Source: Hahella sp. KA22
GTDB taxonomy: Bacteria; Pseudomonadota; Gammaproteobacteria; Pseudomonadales; Oleiphilaceae
DNA length: 64,000 nt
NCBI RefSeq assembly: GCF_004135205.1
Contig: NZ_CP035490.1
Location: 5,447,501-5,511,500, forward strand
Direction: 5' to 3'
Position numbers and translations under genes: made by a program. Every line of letters starts with the position of its first letter. The first letter of the stretch is position 1. The notes under the pieces were generated by a model, which saw nothing but the letters and a program-made list of their open reading frames with translations, made no database searches and had not been told where the DNA came from. Of the stretch, positions 15,117 through 23,785 are shown piece after piece.

Positions 15117-16196
15117 TCACCGGCTTCCGGGCGCCAACCCGCATTGCGCCAACATCTCCGTCCATATCGCCGCATGCGCCGCGGCGTTGTGGCGGAATTC
15201 CCACCATAGACTGGCCTCCCCTTCCTGCAGGTAACGCTGAGCGAAACTCCGCAACGCGACAGATTGATCCCCTTGCAACTGGTCATAGGAGCGCTGTAAG
15301 GGCGGCAGCCAATCACGACGCGCCTTTTCCAATTGCGCCAGATACGACTGCACCCGGACGCTATATATATTGACCAGAACATTTTGCAGAATGCGACTAC
15401 GCTCGTTTGGGGCCCCGTTCACACAGAGCGGCCGCTCCGCCAGTCGACGCCTCAGCCCTTCAACAATCGCCCCCATCTCCGCAGAAGCCTCCTCGGCGGA
15501 GAAAAGCAGCCGTCCCACCATGGGATACGTCAGTAAACGACGATTGAGCGCTTCCAGGCTATCCGCGTTCAAACTGGCCGATTCCGGCTGCGTCGACCAG
15601 TCGGCCAGCGCCGACAACGCCAGACTCAACTCCGCCCAGTCGCCAGCCTGAAAGTCCAAGTCAAAACCACCTTCTTTCTGCGACATCAACGCTTGCCATT
15701 CGGGCCCGGCCCAGGTTGCATTCCAGGCCACATTGCGAATCTCGTCGCGCTTACTCGCCAGTGCATTTCGCAGTTCTTCAACAAGCTCAACGTTTTGTTC
15801 CTCGTGCGCCTCAAGCGTCGTCAGGCAGGCCCCGCCCAGGCTCAAAAAATGTTGTTCATAAAGCCACTTCTGACTGGCGGGCATCATCTTGCCGAGCGAA
15901 CTGTTGCGAAAGCCCACCAACCGATTCAACTTACAGCCAGTCAGCCCCAGAAAATCCAGCAAATTGATCTTCAGTTCGGCCACTTCTCTCTGCAGCGCTT
16001 TGCTGCGGGGATAAACTTCGACGGGAAGCGCTCGACCAGCGGCAGGAAAGTCAGTGTCCAACACACGCTCCAAACGATCACGGTAATCCTGAAATAGTTC
16101 AGCGCTAGTGTCAGGGGGACCAAGGCAGGCGGAAAGCGATAATATTGTAAGCAGCGTCAGCGCCGCTCCACCTAATCGACGAGAAGAAACAAACAT
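15117..16196 (-). CDS. DUF3080-family lipoprotein
   Basis: The 359-residue product has a short signal peptide ending in a lipobox, SLSAC, with the lipidated cysteine at about residue 24. The mature protein is mostly helical, with the LFQDYRDRLERVL start typical of DUF3080 proteins. Further segments such as LLDFLGLTGCKLNRLVGFRNSSLGK and the C-terminal LWWEFRHNAAAHAAIW also fit the family. It is probably an outer-membrane or periplasmic lipoprotein of unknown function. It is convergent with the GspE-type gene. Upstream is the terminator region of the aldehyde dehydrogenase. Confidence 0.82.
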   Translation of the reverse strand: MFVSSRRLGGAALTLLTILSLSACLGPPDTSAELFQDYRDRLERVLDTDFPAAGRALPVEVYPRSKALQREVAELKINLLDFLGLTGCKLNRLVGFRNSSLGKMMPASQKWLYEQHFLSLGGACLTTLEAHEEQNVELVEELRNALASKRDEIRNVAWNATWAGPEWQALMSQKEGGFDLDFQAGDWAELSLALSALADWSTQPESASLNADSLEALNRRLLTYPMVGRLLFSAEEASAEMGAIVEGLRRRLAERPLCVNGAPNERSRILQNVLVNIYSVRVQSYLAQLEKARRDWLPPLQRSYDQLQGDQSVALRSFAQRYLQEGEASLWWEFRHNAAAHAAIWTEMLAQCGLAPGSR

Positions 16197-16264
16197 GAAA
16201 AAAGCGGCCGCTCCGAATGTCCTGTCAGTATCGAAATTGTCGGCCGCAAGCAGTCTGAAAGTCC

Positions 16265-16317
16265 AGCCCTCAGGTCCAGGGCTTAGGGGAGTTCACTTGT
16301 CCAGTCACGACTCCCCT
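16265..16317 (-). terminator. Two hairpins downstream of the aldehyde dehydrogenase gene
   Basis: Two inverted repeats follow the aldehyde dehydrogenase stop: AGGGGAGT / ACTCCCCT (16285-16292 with 16310-16317) and AGCCCT / AGGGCT (16265-16270 with 16278-16283). Neither has a clear T-run on the minus strand, so termination may be weak or factor-dependent. The palindrome AGCGGCCGCT followed by TTTTTT on the minus strand near 16200 may add to it. Confidence 0.45.
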
Positions 16318-16325
16318 GTCTGTAT

Positions 16326-17846
16326 TTAGAAAAAGCCTAACGGGTTGATGTCGTAACTCACCAGCAGATTCTTGGTTTGCTGGTAGTGCTCCAACGCCAC
16401 CTTGTGCGTCTCCCGACCGACGCCTGATTTCTTGTAACCGCCAAAGGCCGCATGCGCCGGATAGTGATGATAACAATTGGTCCACACCCTGCCCGCCTTG
16501 ATTTGCCGTCCCATTCTGAACGCCAGATTGATATCCCGCGTCCACACCCCGGCGCCCAGCCCATACTCAGTGTCATTAGCGATGGTCAGCGCTTCATCTT
16601 CGGTTTTGAAAGTCGTAACGCCGACCACCGGCCCAAAGATCTCCTCCTGAAACACTCTCATGTCATTGCCACCTTTCAACAGGGTCGGCTGAATATATAA
16701 ACCGTCCTGCAGATCGCCGCTCAGCTTTTCAACGCCGCCGCCCAACAATACCTGCGCGCCTTCTTTGCGGCCGATTTCGATGTAACTCAGAATCTTATCG
16801 AACTGTTCCTGAGAGGCCTGCGCGCCCACCTGGGTGTCGGTATCCAGAGGATTACCGCGTTTGATCGTTTTGGTGCGGTCAATGACTCTGCCGATAAAGT
16901 CGTCATAGATTGACTCATGAATCAGCGCCCGAGAGGGACAGGTGCAGACTTCTCCCTGGTTGAAAAACGCCAGCACCATGCCTTCCACGCACTTACTGAT
17001 GAAAGACTCCTCCTGACGCAGGATGTCAGCGAAATAGATGTTAGGGGACTTGCCACCCAGCTCCACAGTGGAAGGTATAATATTTTCCGCCGCGCATTTC
17101 AGGATATGCGAGCCAACCGGGGTTGAGCCGGTGAACGCAATCTTGGCGATGCGTTTGCTGGTGGCCAGGGCCTGACCCGCCTCCGCTCCCCAGCCATTGG
17201 CGATATTCACCACGCCCGGCGGCAACAGGTCACTGATCAGCTCCATCAGCACCAGAATTGAGGCCGGCGTCTGCTCCGCGGGTTTCAGCACCACGCAGTT
17301 GCCCGCCGCCAGCGCTGGGGCCAGCTTCCAGGCCGCCATCAGAATCGGAAAGTTCCAGGGAATGATCTGCCCCACGACGCCCAGCGGTTCATGGATGTGA
17401 TAGGAAAGCGTATTGGCGTCGATTTCCGCCAGCCCGCCCTCCTGAGCGCGAATACAGCCCGCGAAGTAACGGAAGTGATCTACAGACAGTGGGATATCCG
17501 CCGCCAGGGTTTCCCGCACTGGCTTACCGTTATCCCAGGTTTCCGCCACTGCCAGAATCTCCAGATTTTGCTCAATGCGGTCGGCTATTTTCAGCAGTAG
17601 ATTGGAGCGCTCCGTCGCCGATCTACGTCCCCAGGCGTCTTTGGCCTTATGCGCCGCGTCCAAAGCCAGCTCAATATCCTCCGCACTGGAACGAGGAATT
17701 TCGCAGAATTTCTTACCATTCACCGGAGAGATATTGTCGAAGTAGCGACCTTGTACCGGTGCTGTCCATTCGCCGCCAATAAAGTTCTGGTAGCGGGCTT
17801 TGAAGTTAACCAAGGCGTTGTCGAGACCGGGCTGTTCGTAAATCAT
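16326..17846 (-). CDS. NAD-dependent aldehyde dehydrogenase (ExaC/AldB type)
   Basis: The 506-residue enzyme oxidises aldehydes, probably acetaldehyde or similar, to acids. It closely resembles the Pseudomonas ExaC/AldB branch: start [16 protein letters not shown], the [19 protein letters not shown] segment, the NAD loop FTGSTPVG, the catalytic glutamate in VELGGKSPN, and the catalytic cysteine in GEVCTCPSR with the doubled-cysteine pattern of this branch. The end [15 protein letters not shown] is also typical. This ATG has AGAGGA nine bases upstream; the longer frame is not needed. A divergent AraC-type gene 174 bases away is its likely regulator. A TGGCGG/CCGCCA hairpin (17886-17902) lies in the leader. 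Confidence 0.95.
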   Translation of the reverse strand: MIYEQPGLDNALVNFKARYQNFIGGEWTAPVQGRYFDNISPVNGKKFCEIPRSSAEDIELALDAAHKAKDAWGRRSATERSNLLLKIADRIEQNLEILAVAETWDNGKPVRETLAADIPLSVDHFRYFAGCIRAQEGGLAEIDANTLSYHIHEPLGVVGQIIPWNFPILMAAWKLAPALAAGNCVVLKPAEQTPASILVLMELISDLLPPGVVNIANGWGAEAGQALATSKRIAKIAFTGSTPVGSHILKCAAENIIPSTVELGGKSPNIYFADILRQEESFISKCVEGMVLAFFNQGEVCTCPSRALIHESIYDDFIGRVIDRTKTIKRGNPLDTDTQVGAQASQEQFDKILSYIEIGRKEGAQVLLGGGVEKLSGDLQDGLYIQPTLLKGGNDMRVFQEEIFGPVVGVTTFKTEDEALTIANDTEYGLGAGVWTRDINLAFRMGRQIKAGRVWTNCYHHYPAHAAFGGYKKSGVGRETHKVALEHYQQTKNLLVSYDINPLGFF

Positions 17847-18020
17847 GCCATTGTCCTCTCTGCTTGTTTTTATGACTGTTTGGCGTGGCGGAGCTACCGC
17901 CATGAGACCACTTTAAACTTCTGGACAGCGGCTCCGCTTATCTGTTAGTACATATCTGTTGCCTGTGAGTCCATAGGCGATGAAGTCTGCTGCTTACTCC
18001 AAAAATAAAAAACATGACGG

Positions 18021-18938
18021 GTGACAGAGGTGACAAGAGCAATAGCCATTGCAGCCCGCGAACCACGCGAGCTGATAGAAAACAGAGTATCTTTCGCCGG
18101 CCCCAACTCGGAGTTGAGCGTCTACGACACTTACCTGCCCGCGCAAAGCGTCGGCCTGTCGGCGGACGAGCTGCTTTATTGCGGAATGATCAGCGGCCGC
18201 AAAATTCTGCATGGTCGCGACGACTACACAGCGGAGTTTCTGCCGCAGGAATCGTTCGTGATGGCCCCCGGCGAAACCATCAGCATAGATTTTCCCGACG
18301 CTGAGCTGAACCGCCCAACTTCCTGCCTGACGGTAGAGATCTCACGCACGCGGGTGGACAGCATCTGTTCGCATATGAATAAAGTGGCGCCGCTGCATAA
18401 AGACTTTGAAGAGTGGCGCTACCGCACGGAGACGTTAATCCACACCCCTCATACTCAGGCCACCCAGGCGCTGCTTGAGAGAATGATCGCCACGTTCAGC
18501 GAAAACGGGCCAGACCGGGATATCTTGATCGATTTGGGCGTCAGCGAATTAGTGGTGAGGATGCTGCGCCAGCAGACCCGCGCCTTCTTACTGGGCGCCT
18601 GCGAAAGTCAGCCCGACATTAATGGGTTGGCCGCCGCACTCAGCCATATCCAGAAACACATCACGCAGCCATTGGATATTGGTCAGCTGTGCAGAATCGC
18701 CTGCATGAGCCGCAGCCGTTTCTTCGCTGAATTCAAAAGCCACTTCGGCTGCGCTCCCGCTGAGTTTCAGCAGCAATTAAGATTGCAACGCGCCGGCGAG
18801 CGCCTGCGCCAGGGAGAATCCGTCACCCGGGTCTGTTTCGACCTGGGTTATCGCAACCTGAGCCATTTCAGCCGACGGTTCCAGCGACAGTATGGACGCA
18901 GCCCCAGTCAGTATCAGAAACAGCTCACGATGACCTGA
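18021..18938 (+). CDS. AraC-family transcriptional regulator
   Basis: The 305-residue protein starts at GTG (a second in-frame GTG lies three codons on; neither has a clear ribosome-binding site). The N-terminal part (about 1-190) resembles the sensing domain of AraC regulators that flank aldehyde or alcohol dehydrogenases. The C-terminal 100 residues are a double helix-turn-helix: LDIGQLCRIACMSRSRFFAEF and VTRVCFDLGYRNLSHFSRRF, ending RQYGRSPSQYQKQ. Divergence from the aldehyde dehydrogenase gene suggests that it activates that gene in response to an alcohol, aldehyde or amino-alcohol. The inducer is not visible from sequence. Confidence 0.88.
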   Translation: MTEVTRAIAIAAREPRELIENRVSFAGPNSELSVYDTYLPAQSVGLSADELLYCGMISGRKILHGRDDYTAEFLPQESFVMAPGETISIDFPDAELNRPTSCLTVEISRTRVDSICSHMNKVAPLHKDFEEWRYRTETLIHTPHTQATQALLERMIATFSENGPDRDILIDLGVSELVVRMLRQQTRAFLLGACESQPDINGLAAALSHIQKHITQPLDIGQLCRIACMSRSRFFAEFKSHFGCAPAEFQQQLRLQRAGERLRQGESVTRVCFDLGYRNLSHFSRRFQRQYGRSPSQYQKQLTMT

Positions 18939-19026
18939 AAACACGACAGAAAGTTCAGTTTTTGGTCAGAGCAAAAATCAAGCAACCATAATGTTCCGGT
19001 AAGTTTCTCCTGATTAGGATGAAATT

Positions 19027-19047
19027 GGCTCACTCATGAAGTGAGCC
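19027..19047. terminator. Hairpin between the AraC gene and the GH114 gene
   Basis: A perfect 8-bp inverted repeat GGCTCACT / AGTGAGCC with a 5-base loop, 45 bases before the GH114 start codon and 89 after the AraC stop. There is no T-run, so it could be a weak terminator, a leader structure or an operator. Confidence 0.4.
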
Positions 19048-19091
19048 AGTCTTCCTACTTAACTAATAATTAGAACCTCAGGAGATCAGCA

Positions 19092-21155
19092 ATGACCCAG
19101 AAGTTATTCGGTCCTTACATTTCCGCCAATCCGCCCTTCGCCCGCAAACGCCTGCAACCCGCCCTGGCGGCGGCGACGCTTGCCTGCGCATTGGGTCTCA
19201 CCGCCTGCAACTCCGACGCAGGCACACGGGATAATGAGACAAAAGTAACCAATAGCGGCTCTGCTTCCAGTGCAGGATCGCAAAGCGCCGCCAATATCTG
19301 GCGCCCCAAACCAGGAACAACCTGGATGTGGCAACTGCAAAACTACGGCTCCATGAATATGAACCTGGATGTCACCGCCTATGATATTGACCTGTTCGAA
19401 GGCAGCGGCAGTGGCTCCAACAGCCTGATTCGTCAATTGAAGAACAAAGGCAAACGTGTAATTTGTTACTTCAGCGCCGGCACCCGCGAAGACTGGCGTC
19501 CCGATGCAGACCAATTCGCTCCTGGTTCAGTGATTGCTGACGGCGGCATGCAGGACTGGCCTGGCGAGACCTGGCTGAACATTGGCAATAAATCCGCTCT
19601 GGAGCAGACCATTAAGCCCATCATGGAAGCCCGCTTGGATTTAGCCAGAGACGCAGGTTGCGACGCGGTGGAACCAGACAATGTGGACGGTTACACGAAC
19701 AAAGATGAAACCCATGGCGCTATCAGCGCAGCAGATCAGCTGGCTTACAACAAGTGGCTGGCGGAAGCCGCACACGCCCGAGGCCTCAGCATCGGCCTAA
19801 AAAACGATGTCGACCAGTTACAGGCGCTGGCTCCATATTTTGACTTCGCCGTCAATGAGCAATGCTACGCTTGGGGCAATGAATGCGTTGCGTACGAAAA
19901 CACCTTTCTCAGCGCCGGCAAAGCCGTATTCAATCAGGAGTACTATAAAAAAGGCGAGGAAGGGATCATCACTAAAGAGCAATTCCTCGGCAACGCCTGC
20001 TCCTACTTCGTCAGCGCAGGCATTTCCGCACTTTGGCGGCAAAGTTTCGAGCTGAACGGCGGAACCAGCCTGTCCTGCCCCGGCGCAGTAGATCCCGGCG
20101 ACGATGGGGATGACGACGGTGGCGACACCGGCGGAGACAATGGAGGCGACACCGGTGGTGATAACGGCGGAGATACCGGTGGTGACGATGGCGACAACGG
20201 GGACAATGGCGGCGATACCGGTGGCGATGATGGCGACAACGGGAACAATGGCGGCGATACCGGTGGCGACGACGGAGACAATGGAGACAATGGCGGCGAT
20301 ACCGGTGGCGATGATGGCGACAATGGAGACAATGGAGACAATGGCGGCGACACCGTTGGCGATATCTGGAATCCAACGCCTGGAACAACCTGGATGTGGC
20401 AACTGCAGCGTTATGGCTCCATCAACATGGACCTTGACGTGGACGCCTACGACATAGACCTGTTTGAAGGCAGTGAAAACGGCTCCAACAGCCTCATTCA
20501 TCAGTTGAAAAACAAAGGTAAGAAAGTCATTTGCTACTTCAGCGCAGGTACCCGCGAAGACTGGCGTCCTGACGCCAACCAGTTCACCGAGGATTCTGTG
20601 ATCGCTGACGGCGACATGGACGACTGGCCCGGCGAAACCTGGTTAAACATCGGTAACCAAACGGCTTTGGAGCAGACCATCAAACCCATCATGGAAGCGC
20701 GACTGGATCTGGCTCGTAACGCAGGTTGCGACGCCGTCGAGCCGGATAACATGGACGGCTACGACAACCGCAGCGAAACTCACGGTGAAATCAGCGCCGC
20801 GGACCAGCTGGCTTATAATATCTGGATCGCACAGGCGGCTCATGCCCGTGGCCTAAGCGTGGGGCTGAAGAACGATGTCGGTCAGGCGGAAGAGCTGGTG
20901 GCTTACTTCGATTTCGCCGTCAATGAGCAATGCTTTGCCTATGAAGAGTGTGAGGAATATGAAGATACCTTCCTCAACGCCAACAAGGCGGTGTTCAATC
21001 AGGAGTACTACACGGACGGCGACGACGGGGAAATATCCAAGCGTCGTTTCCTGCGCAAGGCTTGTCCTTATTTCGAAAGCGTGGGCATTTCCGGCTTGTG
21101 GGCGAAGGGCTACAGTCTGAACGGGCGTAACGTCGTCGCCTGTGAAAGCAATTAA
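19092..21155 (+). CDS. Lipoprotein with two GH114-type (polygalactosaminidase-like) domains
   Basis: A 687-residue secreted lipoprotein. The signal peptide ends in the lipobox LTAC (cysteine near residue 39). Two copies of a GH114/DUF297 (TM1410-type) domain follow, at about 68-334 and 424-687. They share IWxPxPGTTWMWQLQ, AYDIDLFEG, VICYFSAGTREDWRPDA, WPGETWLNIGN, MEARLDLAR.AGCDAVEPDN and FDFAVNEQC; the acidic EPDN and FEG residues are the likely catalytic positions. The linker (about 336-421) is almost only Asp, Gly, Asn and Thr in repeated blocks such as GGDTGGDDGDN. GH114 enzymes cleave alpha-1,4-galactosamine polymers, so biofilm or exopolysaccharide processing is the likely role. A good ribosome-binding site (CAGGAG) precedes the ATG. 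Confidence 0.88.
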   Translation: MTQKLFGPYISANPPFARKRLQPALAAATLACALGLTACNSDAGTRDNETKVTNSGSASSAGSQSAANIWRPKPGTTWMWQLQNYGSMNMNLDVTAYDIDLFEGSGSGSNSLIRQLKNKGKRVICYFSAGTREDWRPDADQFAPGSVIADGGMQDWPGETWLNIGNKSALEQTIKPIMEARLDLARDAGCDAVEPDNVDGYTNKDETHGAISAADQLAYNKWLAEAAHARGLSIGLKNDVDQLQALAPYFDFAVNEQCYAWGNECVAYENTFLSAGKAVFNQEYYKKGEEGIITKEQFLGNACSYFVSAGISALWRQSFELNGGTSLSCPGAVDPGDDGDDDGGDTGGDNGGDTGGDNGGDTGGDDGDNGDNGGDTGGDDGDNGNNGGDTGGDDGDNGDNGGDTGGDDGDNGDNGDNGGDTVGDIWNPTPGTTWMWQLQRYGSINMDLDVDAYDIDLFEGSENGSNSLIHQLKNKGKKVICYFSAGTREDWRPDANQFTEDSVIADGDMDDWPGETWLNIGNQTALEQTIKPIMEARLDLARNAGCDAVEPDNMDGYDNRSETHGEISAADQLAYNIWIAQAAHARGLSVGLKNDVGQAEELVAYFDFAVNEQCFAYEECEEYEDTFLNANKAVFNQEYYTDGDDGEISKRRFLRKACPYFESVGISGLWAKGYSLNGRNVVACESN
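20095..20360 (+). repeat. In-frame tandem repeats encoding an Asp/Gly/Asn/Thr linker
   Basis: Imperfect repeats of a unit close to GGCGGCGATACCGGTGGCGA are mixed with GACAATGGAGACAAT units, all multiples of three. They encode roughly 85 residues of acidic linker between the two GH114 domains. The first part repeats a GGDTGGDN pattern, the second a longer GGDTGGDDGDNGDN pattern. Such linkers often bind calcium or act as extended spacers. Copy number is likely to vary between strains. Confidence 0.85.
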
Positions 21156-21190
21156 TCAGACAGCTAATATAGAAGGATACTATTAATCAG

Positions 21191-21293
21191 GCAGACAAAT
21201 AGCTTCCTTCTATTTGTCTGCAACGACAGGGCCTGCACAGGTCAGGCCCTGTCTCCCGCGGCTTAACGCCGCGCAGGCGCGTCCATGCGCCTG
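21191..21293. promoter_or_regulatory. Four consecutive hairpins between the GH114 gene and the two-component system
   Basis: Four perfect inverted repeats follow each other: GCAGACAAATAG / CTATTTGTCTGC (12 bp, 21191-21221), GACAGGGCCTG / CAGGCCCTGTC (11 bp, 21225-21253), CGCGGC / GCCGCG (6 bp, 21257-21273) and CAGGCGC / GCGCCTG (7 bp, 21274-21293). The first two may terminate the GH114 transcript, although none has a downstream T-run. The last two may belong to the leader or control region of the response-regulator gene. Confidence 0.6.
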
Positions 21294-21296
21294 ATG

Positions 21297-21327
21297 ATTA
21301 ACATGTCAATATCATTGCCATGTTAAT
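21297..21327. promoter_or_regulatory. 31-bp dyad, candidate operator for the two-component operon
   Basis: ATTAACATG at 21297-21305 is mirrored by CATGTTAAT at 21319-21327, and inside them CAAT (21307-21310) is mirrored by ATTG (21314-21317). Only the T/C pair at 21306/21318 and the central ATC break the symmetry. It lies 81 bases before the response-regulator start codon. This is the shape of a dimeric regulator site; autoregulation by the adjacent OmpR-type regulator is an inference. Confidence 0.5.
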
Positions 21328-21408
21328 TAAAATTGAGGCGGAAGGGCGCAGGGACGCGCCCGACTCATCCGGGCGGACGCCCCTCACAACAGGAAGCTAG
21401 TCCCTTTT

Positions 21409-22080
21409 ATGCGTTTACTGGTCATTGAAGACGCCGACATTTTACGCCAAAGCCTGGTCATCGGATTGGGCGACGCCGGTTATGTGGTCGACGCCGCCGC
21501 AGACGGCGAGGAAGGTTTATGGCTCGCCAGCGAGCAATCCTACGATTTAATTATTCTCGACATCATGCTCCCACGCATGAACGGCTTCGAATTACTGGAT
21601 CGGCTGCGCACTCTCGGCGCAGATAGTCTGGTGCTGATGCTGACCGCCAGGGACAATGTTGAAGATCGCGTACTGGGCCTGCGCAGCGGGGCCGACGACT
21701 ATTTAGTGAAGCCTTTTGATTTCGCTGAATTGTTGGCGCGAATAGAAGCTTTGTTGCGTCGCCGCGCCGGTTGCGCCAGTAATCTGGTGGAAATCGGTGA
21801 GCTGACCATTAATTTACACAGCAAACAAGTCAGCGTCAGTGGCGTTCCAATCACCCTCCCGCCTCGCGAGTATGCGCTGCTGGAATGTCTGGCTTTGAAT
21901 CGTCACCGTGTGGTGTCCCGGCAGGAAATCGAACACAAAATTTATGACGACAAAATCGAACCAATGAGCAACGTCGTGGATTCCGCCATTTCCAGTCTGC
22001 GAAAAATGATTGATCACAAAGACCGTCCTTCGTTTATCCTTACCCGTCGGGGACATGGCTATCAGATACGCCAGTCATAA
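21409..22080 (+). CDS. OmpR-family response regulator
   Basis: The 223-residue product has a receiver domain (about 1-118) with acidic residues near position 8, the phosphorylated aspartate D51 in LIILDIMLPRMNG, the switch threonine in MLTARDN and the conserved lysine in YLVKPFDF. A winged-helix DNA-binding domain of OmpR/PhoB type follows (about 128-222: LPPREYALLECLALNRHRVVS, FILTRRGHGYQI). It resembles the QseB/PmrA/PhoP branch. The sensor kinase gene begins 33 bases downstream, so they form one operon. The dyad at 21297-21327 could be its own operator. Confidence 0.95.
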   Translation: MRLLVIEDADILRQSLVIGLGDAGYVVDAAADGEEGLWLASEQSYDLIILDIMLPRMNGFELLDRLRTLGADSLVLMLTARDNVEDRVLGLRSGADDYLVKPFDFAELLARIEALLRRRAGCASNLVEIGELTINLHSKQVSVSGVPITLPPREYALLECLALNRHRVVSRQEIEHKIYDDKIEPMSNVVDSAISSLRKMIDHKDRPSFILTRRGHGYQIRQS

Positions 22081-22113
22081 CCATCGACTCTCAACCTCCA
22101 AACATTCAATGCG

Positions 22114-23532
22114 ATGAAATCCATCCGTTTCACCACAACCTGGTTGACCTTTGTTGGCGTCAGCCTGCTGGGGCTGGCCCTGTGCTCCGCCGCCTATCTG
22201 GTCGCGCGCAAGATTCTCATCGACAACTTTGATCGCGACCTGCTGCTGGAATTTCAAAATGTCGCCAGCGTCGCCCGAGTCTGGCCAGACGGCGACTTCT
22301 ATATCGATATCGATTTTGACGTAGCGACCCAGTACAACGCTGGCGGCTCGCGCATATTTCAAGTGTGGAGCGCAGACGGCAAAGAGATCGTGGACCAATC
22401 CCCCATGCTGGAGGAGGAAAATCGCCGCCTGTCTTACCCTCCCCGCCCAGCGGGTAATAAACCCTACTTTTTCGATCTGCAGGACAAGCATTCTGCGCGA
22501 GCCATTTTTCAAAAAGTCGACGCACAATGGGGATGGATCGAAGAACAACCGGATCTAAAAGTACTGGAGCACGTACAAGGCATGCAAGTGCAGCTCTTGG
22601 TCGTCCGGGAGCGCACATCTCTCGACCAGTCACTCTCTCTGCTGCGCAACTGGATGCTGGCCATCGCCGCTATCCTGCCAGCGCTGACGTTTCTGATTGT
22701 TTATCTCACCATTGGCCGCGGACTAAAACCGTTACGAGAGCTCACCACAAAAGTCAGCGCTATTCGCTCCAGCGGGGAAAAGCTGGAAGCCGACTTACAT
22801 TGGCCGCAAGAAATCACGCCGGTCGCCGAAACCCTCAACGCCTTGCTGAAGCGACTGGATTTCACCCTGCAACGGGAGCGCCGCTTCACTTCCGACGCCG
22901 CTCATGAACTGAGAACTCCGTTGGCGGAATTACGCATCGCCACGGACATCGCCCTGCGCGCCCAGCAAAACCAAGAACGCCTGCTGACAGCGGTGCGTCA
23001 CGCCAATCATCTCTCCCACTCCATGGCGAATCTGGTTAACTCCATGTTGCTTCTGGCCCGCTTCCAGTCCGGGTCGAGCAAACCGGAAAGCGCGCCCATC
23101 AACGCCACCGCCTTATTCGACGAACAGCGCCAGCGTATATATGGGCTGGCCAAGAAGCGAGGACTGGCGGTGCAGACGCAAGCGCCCGAGAAACTGATCA
23201 TCACCAGCGACAAAGGCCTGCTCACCACCATCATGGCCAATTTATTCACGAATGCAGTGGAATACGCGCCGTTGGAATCCACCGTCACCCTGACCTTATC
23301 CGCCAACGCCGGCGGATTCGCCCTGGAAACACGCAACGGCGCGCCGGACCTGACACACGAAGACCTTGATAGCCTCTTCCACCCCTTCTGGCGCAAAGGC
23401 GAATCCCGCAGCCAGCGCGACCACTACGGACTCGGCCTGGCTATCGTGCAAGAGGCCGCCGCCTGCCTTGCTTTGAAGTTGAACGTCTCATTAAGTGAGG
23501 ACAAAGTTCTAACCATTCGAGTACAGACATAG
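22114..23532 (+). CDS. Sensor histidine kinase
   Basis: The 472-residue membrane kinase has a first transmembrane segment near residues 10-30, a periplasmic sensor of about 140 residues with no recognised motif, a second segment (MLAIAAILPALTFLIVYLTI), a HAMP-like linker, and a HisKA domain with the phosphoacceptor histidine at about 264 in DAAHELRTPLAEL. The HATPase domain follows with N box NLFTNAVEYAP and a degenerate G box near HYGLGLAIVQEA. It is the partner of the upstream OmpR-type regulator. The closest resemblance is to the QseC/PmrB group. The stimulus is unknown; the adjacent GH114 lipoprotein gene is a possible target. Confidence 0.93.
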   Translation: MKSIRFTTTWLTFVGVSLLGLALCSAAYLVARKILIDNFDRDLLLEFQNVASVARVWPDGDFYIDIDFDVATQYNAGGSRIFQVWSADGKEIVDQSPMLEEENRRLSYPPRPAGNKPYFFDLQDKHSARAIFQKVDAQWGWIEEQPDLKVLEHVQGMQVQLLVVRERTSLDQSLSLLRNWMLAIAAILPALTFLIVYLTIGRGLKPLRELTTKVSAIRSSGEKLEADLHWPQEITPVAETLNALLKRLDFTLQRERRFTSDAAHELRTPLAELRIATDIALRAQQNQERLLTAVRHANHLSHSMANLVNSMLLLARFQSGSSKPESAPINATALFDEQRQRIYGLAKKRGLAVQTQAPEKLIITSDKGLLTTIMANLFTNAVEYAPLESTVTLTLSANAGGFALETRNGAPDLTHEDLDSLFHPFWRKGESRSQRDHYGLGLAIVQEAAACLALKLNVSLSEDKVLTIRVQT

Positions 23533-23678
23533 CCGACTTAACCGCAGAGGAACTCACAGAGATAGGTTCGGGAACTTCGCAAAAAGCCAGGCAAGATGCG
23601 TTGAATAAGGGGCTGGAAGTGATGTCTGTAGACGGTGAGGGCAATATCGTGACTGAAAAAAGGACTCAGACGGAGTAA
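23499..23678 (+). pseudogene. Small open frame without a usable start codon, after the kinase gene
   Basis: A frame open from 23499 to the TAA at 23676-23678 encodes IADLTAEELTEIGSGTSQKA, then QDALNKGLEVMSVDGEGNIV and TEKRTQTE. The composition is protein-like. It recalls small bacterial proteins of the type LTxEExxEIxxxTxxKA, which normally begin with ATG just before ADLT. Here the matching codon is ATA at 23529, overlapping the kinase stop as ATAG, and no ATG, GTG or TTG occurs until late in the frame. It may be a gene that lost its start, a remnant, or a chance frame. Family identity is uncertain. Confidence 0.4.
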
Positions 23679-23702
23679 CGCGAACGACTATCGTTAGACG
23701 CA

Positions 23703-23740
23703 AAGTTGACTCATAGCCCACCGCAATGACCAGTCAACTT
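23703..23740. terminator. Stem-loop downstream of the two-component operon
   Basis: A 9-bp perfect inverted repeat AAGTTGACT / AGTCAACTT with a 20-base loop, 25 bases after the small open frame. No T-run follows, so its role as a terminator is tentative. Confidence 0.35.
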
Positions 23741-23785
23741 GGAAGTCATTTAAAATAAAGCTTACTGGTTAGTCGCAGAGGTTTA

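Noticed and set aside
20003-20501. Antisense and shifted frames rich in Pro, Ser, Val or Arg across the GH114 linker
   Set aside because: They are shadows of the Asp/Gly repeat array in other frames; the lipoprotein frame has the signal peptide and domains.
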